This document shows positions 1-7,546 of a DNA stretch of 8,950 nucleotides, piece after piece. Numbering within the stretch: position 1 is the stretch's first letter; every line of letters begins with the position of its first letter. This stretch comes from Planctomycetota bacterium (GTDB taxonomy: Bacteria > Planctomycetota > Planctomycetia > Pirellulales > Lacipirellulaceae): positions 1-8,950 of the forward strand of contig JAJDEE010000412.1 of NCBI GenBank assembly GCA_029259975.1, in the 5' to 3' direction. The notes beneath the pieces are model-generated. The model ran no database searches. It was not told the origin of the DNA and saw nothing but the letters and a program-made list of their open reading frames with translations. The position numbers were made by a program, and so were the translations under genes.

Positions 1-582
1 GAGTTGCTTGCGAAGATCGGCATGAACCTCTTCGGCCTGCTCGGGAGTCGCCACTTTGCCTGTGCCGATTGCCCACACAGGCTCGTAGGCGATGACGACC
101 GAGTGCATGTCGTCGGCCGAAATACCTGCCAGCGAACCATCGAATTGACCTCGAATGACCTCGGCAGTCTTGCCTGCCTCGCGTTGTTCGAGCAGCTCGC
201 CAACACAGACAATGGGTCGCAAGCCAGCAGCCAAAGCGGCGATCGTTTTTTTGTTGACGTTTTCGTCAGTCTCACCGAAGATGTGACGTCGCTCGCTATG
301 CCCCAAAATGACATACGCCGCGTTGATGTCGCCCAGCATCGCGGCGCTGATCTCGCCGGTGAAGGCGCCCTTGGGCTGACAGCTCATGTTCTGAGCACCC
401 AAGGCAACCGCCGCACTGCCAATCGCATCACGAACTGTCGTCAAATAGATACTCGGTGGGCAGACCAACAGCTCCGCCCCCGACGCTTCGCCAGCTCGCT
501 CGGCGATCGCGCTGGTCAAGGCCGTAGCGCTCTCGGTTTCGGTGTTCATCTTCCAGTTACCGGCAATCAACGGGGTACGCAT
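1..582 (-). CDS. tpiA: Triosephosphate isomerase (3' end cut by window edge)
   Basis: Interconverts dihydroxyacetone phosphate and glyceraldehyde 3-phosphate in cytoplasmic glycolysis and gluconeogenesis. The first 194 residues are present, of about 250 usual for the family; the missing C-terminus lies left of base 1. All catalytic positions are visible at standard numbering: Asn9 and Lys11 in AGNWKMN, His95 in LGHSERR, and Glu167 in AYEPVWAIGTGK, whose following residues form the flexible phosphate-gripping loop 6. The ATG at 580-582 fits the family's short N-terminus (MRTPLIAGNWKMN) and has a GGAG Shine-Dalgarno 9 bases upstream (592-595 on the plus strand). It lies downstream of pheA on the same strand, with 127 bases and an inverted repeat between, so co-transcription is uncertain. 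A long plus-strand open frame across it is a codon shadow. Confidence 0.97.
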   Translation of the reverse strand, partial: MRTPLIAGNWKMNTETESATALTSAIAERAGEASGAELLVCPPSIYLTTVRDAIGSAAVALGAQNMSCQPKGAFTGEISAAMLGDINAAYVILGHSERRHIFGETDENVNKKTIAALAAGLRPIVCVGELLEQREAGKTAEVIRGQFDGSLAGISADDMHSVVIAYEPVWAIGTGKVATPEQAEEVHADLRKQL

Positions 583-621
583 GTTATTAGGCTCCAAAAA
601 ACAGCTCTTCATTTATCTCGT

Positions 622-686
622 TAGCCGGCGAGCTACGCCTCGTCATCGGAAGGAAAACTTCTTGCCAAGGCGTAGCTCGCCGACTA
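622..686. repeat. Inverted repeat between pheA and tpiA, possible terminator
   Basis: The 15-base arms at 626-640 (CGGCGAGCTACGCCT) and 668-682 (AGGCGTAGCTCGCCG) are perfect reverse complements around a 27-base loop. Allowing one mismatch, pairing extends to 622-640 with 668-686. It lies just past the pheA stop codon and upstream of tpiA. It could end pheA transcription or be one copy of a dispersed palindromic repeat; there is no clear T-run, so intrinsic termination is not assured. Confidence 0.6.
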
Positions 687-709
687 TCAGCAAAAGGTAA
701 TCCCACAGT

Positions 710-1810
710 CTAGCCGATCGGGTCGGCTTGTGCATAGGAGCCAAGCACCGTTAGTCGCTCGGTCTTCTTTTCCAGCGACGCCAAGGCCCGACGAACCCGC
801 AGGTCTTTGATATGCCCCAGTAGCTCGACAAAAAACAGATATCTGCCGCGTTTTCCAGGCATCGGAAAGGACTCGATCCAGGTCATATTGAGCTTCTGAC
901 GCTTGAAAATGCCCATTGCGTCGGCCAATGCCCCCGGCTGGTGGGAAATTTCAAAGACCAGCGAAGTCTTGTCATTGCCGGTCCGCTGGCTGCTGTCGGA
1001 TCCGACACTTTCTCTGCCAATGATGGCAAATCGCGTCACATTGTCGCGGTTGTCTTCGATGTTGCGTGCCAGCACCGAAAGCGAATGGTTGGTGCCCGCC
1101 TGCTCGCTGGCGATGGCCGCAGCACCCTGCTCCGACGCAGCCCGCTGGGCGGCATCGGCGGTGCTGGCTACGGCACACAGCTCGGCAGCCGGCAGGTGCT
1201 TGCTGAGCCAGTTGCGACACTGGGACAGTGCCTGAGGCTTGCTGTAGATCTTGCGGACCGCTTTGCGAGCGCAGATTCCTAGCAAGCAATGATGGATGTG
1301 CAGTGGCACCTCACCGCAAATCTTCACAGGCGAGCGGACCAAGCATTCGAGCGTGTCGACGATTCCGCCATCGGTCGAGTTTTCGATTGGCACGAGGCCA
1401 AAGTCCGACTGACCATGCTCGACTTCTTCAAACGCGGCGGCGATGGTGCCGACCGGCACTAGCTCAGTCGATTGGCCAAAACATTCGACCGCCGCCAAGT
1501 GGCTGTAGGTGTATTCCGGGCCTAAAAAGGCGACGCGCACTTGGCGAGCCATCGCCCGGCCACCGCCGAGGAGTTCTCGAAAAACCGAACGGACGGCGTG
1601 ATCGCTAAGCGGGCCTTTGTTTTGCTGGAGGATTTTTTCGAGTACCTCAGCATCGTCAGAAAATTGAGTCTCTGAGTTCGCGCTAGCGGCGCGCGCGGCC
1701 TGCAGTTCGGCCCGTTGGTTGACGAGCGCTAGGATCTCGCGATCGAGCTTCTCGATTTGCCGGACGGAGGGTTTCTTCGCGCGTTGCGTCGTATTTTTCT
1801 TTGCAGTCAT
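710..1810 (-). CDS. pheA: Prephenate dehydratase with chorismate-mutase-like N-terminus and ACT domain (P-protein)
   Basis: Converts prephenate to phenylpyruvate in phenylalanine synthesis. Counting from the ATG at 1808-1810 (366 residues), residues about 15-90 resemble an AroQ chorismate mutase. Residues about 92-270 are the dehydratase domain, starting VAFLGPEYTYSHLAA and carrying the catalytic Thr-Arg-Phe motif at 259-261. Residues about 282-366 are a regulatory ACT domain with PGAL at 292-295 and ESFP at 313-316; in well-studied homologues the latter is ESRP, part of the phenylalanine-binding site. The mutase part looks degraded. Against E. coli PheA, Arg28 is matched (Arg33), but the positions of Lys39, Arg51 and Glu52 carry Ala44, Asp53 and Ala54. 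An upstream TTG at 1846 would add 12 residues. The ATG is preferred because the extension is poorly family-like, though its own ribosome site is weak. It diverges from dnaK. Confidence 0.93.
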   Translation of the reverse strand: MTAKKNTTQRAKKPSVRQIEKLDREILALVNQRAELQAARAASANSETQFSDDAEVLEKILQQNKGPLSDHAVRSVFRELLGGGRAMARQVRVAFLGPEYTYSHLAAVECFGQSTELVPVGTIAAAFEEVEHGQSDFGLVPIENSTDGGIVDTLECLVRSPVKICGEVPLHIHHCLLGICARKAVRKIYSKPQALSQCRNWLSKHLPAAELCAVASTADAAQRAASEQGAAAIASEQAGTNHSLSVLARNIEDNRDNVTRFAIIGRESVGSDSSQRTGNDKTSLVFEISHQPGALADAMGIFKRQKLNMTWIESFPMPGKRGRYLFFVELLGHIKDLRVRRALASLEKKTERLTVLGSYAQADPIG

Positions 1811-1855
1811 TCCGACCAGTATGGTTAGCGGTCGTGAATTGGCCAAGGCGTACAG

Positions 1856-1928
1856 CGTAGGACAGGCTTGTAGCCTGTCAGCTAGGTGGCTTGTTGGGTT
1901 AACGGACAGGCTAGAAGCCTATCCTACG
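1856..1928. repeat. Bipartite palindromic repeat, copy 1 (REP/MITE-like)
   Basis: Two 24-base arms (1856-1879 and 1905-1928) are inverted copies matching at 22 of 24 positions around a 25-base spacer. Each arm is itself a small hairpin: GACAGGCT-TGT-AGCCTGTC on the left and AGGCT-AGA-AGCCT on the right. The same unit makes up the core of the element between dnaK and clpB, so this is a dispersed family rather than a one-off stem. It lies just upstream of pheA. Function is unknown; mobility by an element supplied in trans is an inference. Confidence 0.85.
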
Positions 1929-1936
1929 TTGGCACC

Positions 1937-2009
1937 GGACTGCCAATATGACATCGCCGCGAAATATCTTTTGGCGGCGGACTTTGCAGCGATGCCATAT
2001 TGGCAGTCC
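1937..2009. repeat. Long imperfect inverted repeat upstream of dnaK
   Basis: The arms 1937-1960 and 1986-2009 are inverted copies matching at 22 of 24 positions; the outer 14 bases (GGACTGCCAATATG and its complement) match perfectly. Weaker pairing continues a few bases inward. Each arm contains a copy of TGCCA-N3-TGGCA, so the structure can be read either as a cruciform or hairpin, or as two operator-like sites in opposite orientation. Confidence 0.8.
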
Positions 2010-2034
2010 TCGCTCCAGATCTGCCATATTTGAA
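1941..2034. promoter_or_regulatory. Three candidate activator-binding sites (TGCCA-N3-TGGCA type) upstream of the dnaK promoter
   Basis: Site 2 at 1993-2005 (TGCCATATTGGCA) is a perfect 5-3-5 palindrome. Site 1 at 1941-1953 (TGCCAATATGACA) has one mismatch. Site 3 at 2022-2034 (TGCCATATTTGAA) keeps the left half only. Their centres lie about 180, 130 and 100 bases upstream of the start point predicted from the sigma-54 promoter, which is typical enhancer distance for sigma-54 activators. The regulator is not identifiable from this window. Part of the symmetry is also explained by the inverted repeat in which sites 1 and 2 sit. Confidence 0.5.
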
Positions 2035-2102
2035 CCTGAAACGATTAACTGTAAGTGCAATGGTAGAATAGACTTAAGTATTTTCTCTATCGCTTTTATG
2101 CA

Positions 2103-2118
2103 TGGCACGGTCTTTGCT
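2103..2118 (+). promoter_or_regulatory. Sigma-54 (RpoN) -24/-12 promoter of dnaK
   Basis: The sequence TGGCACG-GTCT-TTGCT matches the established sigma-54 consensus TGGCACG-N4-TTGCW at every defined base. The invariant GG (2104-2105) and GC (2116-2117) are ten bases apart, as required. Transcription would start near 2128-2130, giving a leader of about 110 bases before dnaK. Sigma-54 promoters need an ATP-using enhancer-binding protein, and palindromic sites lie at suitable distance upstream. A chance match in one intergenic region is possible but unlikely for so complete a motif in the right orientation. Confidence 0.8.
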
Positions 2119-2240
2119 TTATACCGAACTGTGACTAATCGGGCATTCAACCGTATGGGCAACTAACGATCAACATCCGCCAGCAGTGGCGTCAAATCTA
2201 CCAAAACATCCAAAAAACAATCATATCAGGAGACATCGCA

Positions 2241-4160
2241 ATGGCATCAGGCGAAAAAATTATCGGCATCGACCTCGGCACGACCAACTCGGTGGTCGCG
2301 GTGATGGAAGGCAAAGAAGCGAAGGTGATCCCCAATCCCGAGGGCAACCGCCTCACGCCTAGCGTGGTCGCATTCACCGACAAGGGCGAGGTGCTCGTCG
2401 GCGAGCCGGCCCGTCGCCAAGCGGTGACCAACCCGACCAAGACCGTCTACTCGGTCAAGCGTTTCATGGGTCGCCGGCACAACGAGGTCGCTTCGGAAGA
2501 AAAGATGGTGCCCTACGGCGTCGTCGGAGCAGCCGACGACTACGTCCAAGTCCAAGTGGGCAACGAGGAGTTCACACCTCCAGAAATTTCGGCGAAGACA
2601 CTGCGAAAGCTCAAAGAATCTGCCGAAGCCTATCTTGGTCATACCGTCAACAAGGCGGTTATCACCGTCCCGGCGTACTTCAACGATGCCCAGCGCCAAG
2701 CGACCAAAGATGCCGGACAAATCGCCGGCTTAGAAGTTGCGCGCATCATCAACGAGCCGACTGCCGCCTCGCTTGCTTATGGTTTGGACAGCAAAGCGAA
2801 GGAAACGATCTGCGTCTTCGACCTGGGTGGCGGTACTTTTGACGTGTCGATTTTGGAAGTTGCCGACGGCGTCTTCCGGGTGATTTCCACCAACGGCGAC
2901 ACCCACCTTGGAGGCGACGACTTTGACCAAGCATTGATCAACTTCGTTGCTGACGAGTTCAAAAAAGAGCAAGGCATCGATCTACGGACCGACGTCATGG
3001 CCCTGCAGCGTCTGCAAGAAGCGTGCGAAAAGGCCAAGAAAGAGCTTAGCTCGGCCCAGTCGACCGACATCAATCTGCCATTTATCACGGCCGACGCGGG
3101 CGGCCCGAAGCACTTGCAGCTCAGCATTACTCGCGCTGAATTCGAGAAGCTGGTGGACGACCTGCTCGAGCGTGTGCGTGGCCCAGTGGTCAAAGCGATG
3201 GAAGACGCCAAGCTCAAATCGGGCGAAATCGACGAAGTCGTTTTGGTCGGTGGTTCGACGCGGATTCCAAAGGTGCAAGAACTGGTCAAAGAGATTTTTG
3301 GCAAAGAACCGCACAAGGGCGTCAATCCCGACGAGGTGGTCGCGATCGGCGCCGCGATCCAAGGCGGCGTGTTGTCGGGCGACGTGCAAGACATTTTGCT
3401 GCTCGACGTGACGCCGCTGTCGCTGGGTATCGAAACCTTGGGCGGCGTGATGACTAAGCTTGTCGAGCGGAACACGACGATTCCGACTGAGCGGAAACAG
3501 GTCTTTAGCACAGCCGACGACAACCAATCGGCCGTGACGGTACGGGTCTTCCAAGGCGAACGCGAAATGTGTACCGACAACCGATTGCTCGATCAGTTCA
3601 ATCTCGATGGCCTGCCGCCAGCACCGCGCGGCGTGCCGCAAATCGAAGTCAAATTTGACATGGACGCCAACGGCATCCTGAGCGTCTCGGCGAAAGACCT
3701 TGGCACGGGCAAAGAACATACCGTCAAGATCGAGCAGTCGAGCAGCCTCAGCGAAGAGGAAATCGACAAGATGCAAAAAGACGCGGCTGCTCACGCCGAC
3801 GAGGATAAGAAAAAACGCGCGTTGATCGAAGCCCGCAACGAAGCCGAGTCGCGCTGCTACCAGCTCGAAAAGCTGATCAATGAGCAAGGCGACAAGCTCG
3901 GCGATAGCGATAAAGAGTCGCTCGAAGGATCGATCGAAAAGGTGCGCGAAGCCGCCAAGGGCGAAGATGCCGACGAGATCAAGACTGCGATCGCCGAGCT
4001 AGAAGCTGCCTCGCACGCCATGAGCGAGGCTCTTTACAAATCCGCCAGCGAAACCGCCCCCACCGGCGAGTCCGCTTCAGAGGATGGAGCACAAGAACCC
4101 GAGGCCGCTGATTCCTCCGACGACGACGCGATTGACGCCGAGTTTGAGGTAAAATCTTAA
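2241..4160 (+). CDS. dnaK: Molecular chaperone DnaK (Hsp70)
   Basis: ATP-driven cytoplasmic chaperone that binds exposed hydrophobic segments; it works with DnaJ and GrpE, and with ClpB in disaggregation. The length of 639 residues is normal. The ATPase domain (about 1-383) shows phosphate-binding GIDLGTTNS at 9-17, DLGGGTFDV at 194-202 with Thr199 as in E. coli, and adenosine-site VGGSTRIPK at 336-344. The linker DILLLDVTPL at 384-393 leads into the substrate-binding domain (about 395-510), then the helical lid. The acidic tail ends DDAIDAEFEVKS, the usual bacterial ending. ATG at 2241 has AGGAG 8 bases upstream. It is read from a sigma-54-type promoter. dnaJ and grpE are not in the window; clpB follows 213 bases downstream. 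No missing key residue or frameshift was seen. Confidence 0.99.
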   Translation: MASGEKIIGIDLGTTNSVVAVMEGKEAKVIPNPEGNRLTPSVVAFTDKGEVLVGEPARRQAVTNPTKTVYSVKRFMGRRHNEVASEEKMVPYGVVGAADDYVQVQVGNEEFTPPEISAKTLRKLKESAEAYLGHTVNKAVITVPAYFNDAQRQATKDAGQIAGLEVARIINEPTAASLAYGLDSKAKETICVFDLGGGTFDVSILEVADGVFRVISTNGDTHLGGDDFDQALINFVADEFKKEQGIDLRTDVMALQRLQEACEKAKKELSSAQSTDINLPFITADAGGPKHLQLSITRAEFEKLVDDLLERVRGPVVKAMEDAKLKSGEIDEVVLVGGSTRIPKVQELVKEIFGKEPHKGVNPDEVVAIGAAIQGGVLSGDVQDILLLDVTPLSLGIETLGGVMTKLVERNTTIPTERKQVFSTADDNQSAVTVRVFQGEREMCTDNRLLDQFNLDGLPPAPRGVPQIEVKFDMDANGILSVSAKDLGTGKEHTVKIEQSSSLSEEEIDKMQKDAAAHADEDKKKRALIEARNEAESRCYQLEKLINEQGDKLGDSDKESLEGSIEKVREAAKGEDADEIKTAIAELEAASHAMSEALYKSASETAPTGESASEDGAQEPEAADSSDDDAIDAEFEVKS

Positions 4161-4168
4161 GAAGCAAA

Positions 4169-4208
4169 GCTGTTAGTGATTAGCCATTAGCAACTGATCG
4201 CTAACAGC
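4169..4208 (+). terminator. Hairpin just after dnaK, possible weak terminator
   Basis: Arms at 4169-4179 (GCTGTTAGTGA) and 4198-4208 (TCGCTAACAGC) pair at 10 of 11 positions around an 18-base loop, starting 8 bases after the dnaK stop. There is no T-run after the stem, so it may stabilise the mRNA end or only partly stop transcription. Read-through into clpB remains possible. Confidence 0.4.
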
Positions 4209-4249
4209 CTATATATCATTGACACAAAAGGATTGATCCGAAAGGAGAA

Positions 4250-4373
4250 GCTAAGGCGAACGGCAAATGAGAATTTACCGTAGGATAGGCTTCCAGCCTG
4301 TCCGTGGTGCTTTGACCGACAGGCTGGAAGCCTAACCTACGGGTAAAAACCTCTCTGCCGCTCGCCTAACAGC
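4250..4373. repeat. Large composite palindromic element between dnaK and clpB (copy 2 of the bipartite repeat with outer arms)
   Basis: The core arms 4278-4302 and 4318-4342 are inverted copies matching at 24 of 25 positions around a 15-base spacer. Each contains AGGCT-N3-AGCCT, the unit also found upstream of pheA. Symmetry continues outward less perfectly: TTTACC/GGTAAA next to the core, then CTAAGGCGAACGGCA (4251-4265) against TGCCGCTCGCCTAAC (4356-4370). The whole resembles a MITE-like element with arms of roughly 50 bases. Its right end meets the clpB start codon. The outer right arm recurs at 7231-7262. A 22-codon frame inside it (4267-4335) is repeat-derived and not called as a gene. 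Confidence 0.75.
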
Positions 4374-7094
<2,721 letters not shown>

Positions 7095-7130
7095 GAATTA
7101 CCCTGATGGCGAAAGAATTGCTTAAAAATT

Positions 7131-7193
7131 AACCACAACGACACGACGGACACAACGTGGATTTTACGTTGTGTCCGTCGTGTCGTTGTGGTT
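7131..7193. terminator. Perfect 28-bp inverted repeat after clpB (terminator or dispersed palindrome)
   Basis: Arms 7131-7158 and 7166-7193 are exact reverse complements over 28 bases with a 7-base loop (GGATTTT), starting 36 bases after the clpB stop. Such a hairpin would be very stable. It is not followed by a T-run, so it is either an unusual terminator or mRNA-protecting structure, or a recently made copy of a dispersed palindromic repeat. It also lies downstream of the minus-strand small basic gene, so it could serve both converging transcripts. Confidence 0.7.
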
Positions 7194-7230
7194 CACTTCG
7201 TTTGTGGAAAAATGGATGTCGGTTGGGGCA

Positions 7231-7262
7231 GGTAAAAACCTATCTATCGCTCGCCTTACTGC
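7231..7262. repeat. Second copy of the outer arm of the dnaK-clpB element
   Basis: Bases 7231-7262 match 4342-4373 at 27 of 32 positions without gaps, including an identical GGTAAAAACCT and a shared CGCTCGCCT. The two copies are in the same orientation and lie on either side of clpB. The AGGCT core hairpins are absent here, so this looks like a solo outer arm of the composite repeat. Confidence 0.65.
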
Positions 7263-7282
7263 GTCCGTCTAACTTCCACAGC

Positions 7283-7474
7283 TTAGCGATCCGATGCGAT
7301 AAGCTTCCAGTTCTCGATGATCACTTCTGAGCCTGGCGTGATGGCACGGAGCTTGCGGACAATTTCCAGTTTCTCCGACGGGGTCGCCTTGGCGAGACGG
7401 CCCTTCAGATGGGCCAACTGCAAACGGCGTTTCCGACGACGACGAATCTCTTTTTGACGTTCACTGCAACCCAC
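7283..7474 (-). CDS. Small basic planctomycete protein (DUF6800-like)
   Basis: The protein has 63 residues and no known biochemical role. It opens GCSERQKEIRRRRKRRLQ, a dense Arg/Lys stretch at 6-17, followed by LAHLKGRLAKATPSEKLEI and the conserved-looking ending TPGSEVIIENWKL. This pattern matches, from memory, a family of unknown function (DUF6800) seen in planctomycetes. The basic helix suggests binding to RNA, DNA or ribosomes, which is inference only. The GTG start at 7472-7474 is chosen because AGGAG lies 8 bases upstream and the family begins near SERQ. The frame stays open to 7546, which would add 24 residues with no family resemblance. It converges with clpB, and a sigma-70-like promoter lies upstream. 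Confidence 0.82.
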   Translation of the reverse strand: MGCSERQKEIRRRRKRRLQLAHLKGRLAKATPSEKLEIVRKLRAITPGSEVIIENWKLIASDR

Positions 7475-7482
7475 TGCTGGAT

Positions 7483-7487
7483 CTCCT
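7483..7487 (-). promoter_or_regulatory. Ribosome binding site fixing the GTG start of the small basic protein
   Basis: On the minus strand AGGAG is followed by 8 bases and then GTG (7474-7472). No ATG start with such a site exists in this frame, so this site decides the start. Confidence 0.7.
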
Positions 7488-7516
7488 AGAAAAATTAGCG
7501 GCTTCGTAAGCCCTCC

Positions 7517-7546
7517 TTTGTACCAAACATCCCTGGGGGCAGTCAA
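7517..7546 (-). promoter_or_regulatory. Sigma-70-like promoter for the small basic protein gene
   Basis: On the minus strand TTGACT (7541-7546) and TACAAA (7517-7522) are separated by 18 bases, close to the -35 and -10 consensus (5 of 6 and 4 of 6). Transcription would start near 7510, about 36 bases before the GTG. It overlaps the apparent 5' end of the Rhs frame on the other strand, which argues that the Rhs frame's first codons are not native coding sequence. Confidence 0.4.

Larger units (their letters stand above)
1811..2240. other. Divergent pheA/dnaK intergenic region
   Basis: This 430-base region has no convincing gene; short open frames in it lack family resemblance and run through the repeats. 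From left to right it holds the pheA leader, a bipartite palindromic repeat (1856-1928), a long inverted repeat with candidate activator sites (1937-2034), a sigma-54 promoter (2103-2118), and a dnaK leader of about 110 bases. The leader has a small CGCCA/TGGCG hairpin (2178-2191) and an AGGAG ribosome site (2228-2232). No CIRCE element (TTAGCACTC-N9-GAGTGCTAA) was found. Confidence 0.8.

Noticed and set aside
4..624. A long plus-strand open frame of 206 codons
   Set aside because: It is antisense to a clear tpiA with all catalytic residues; the translation resembles no family and comes from codon bias of the real gene.
1811..1846. TTG start extending pheA by 12 residues
   Set aside because: The extension is not family-like and an in-frame ATG follows; the ATG start is more plausible, though not proven.
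1930..1944. TGGCACCGGACTGCC as a second sigma-54 promoter
   Set aside because: The GG-to-GC spacing is nine rather than ten bases and the -12 part lacks TTGC.
1856..2009. CRISPR-like array formed by the repeats upstream of dnaK
   Set aside because: The units are inverted, not direct, differ in sequence, and have no regular spacers or cas genes nearby.
1948..2166. A 72-codon plus-strand frame upstream of dnaK
   Set aside because: It spans the inverted repeat and the sigma-54 promoter, has no ribosome site and no recognisable content.
2777..3887. Long minus-strand open frames inside dnaK (up to about 300 codons)
   Set aside because: They are shadows of the GC-biased dnaK reading frame, with no start signals or family resemblance.
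4219..4247. TTGACA (4219-4224) as the -35 of a clpB sigma-70 promoter
   Set aside because: No acceptable -10 hexamer is found 16 to 18 bases downstream; the sequence there is purine-rich AAAGGAG.
4267..4335. A 22-codon open frame before clpB, possible leader peptide
   Set aside because: It lies wholly within the palindromic element, its ATG is about 19 bases from AAAGGAG, and its residues are what the repeat would encode by chance.
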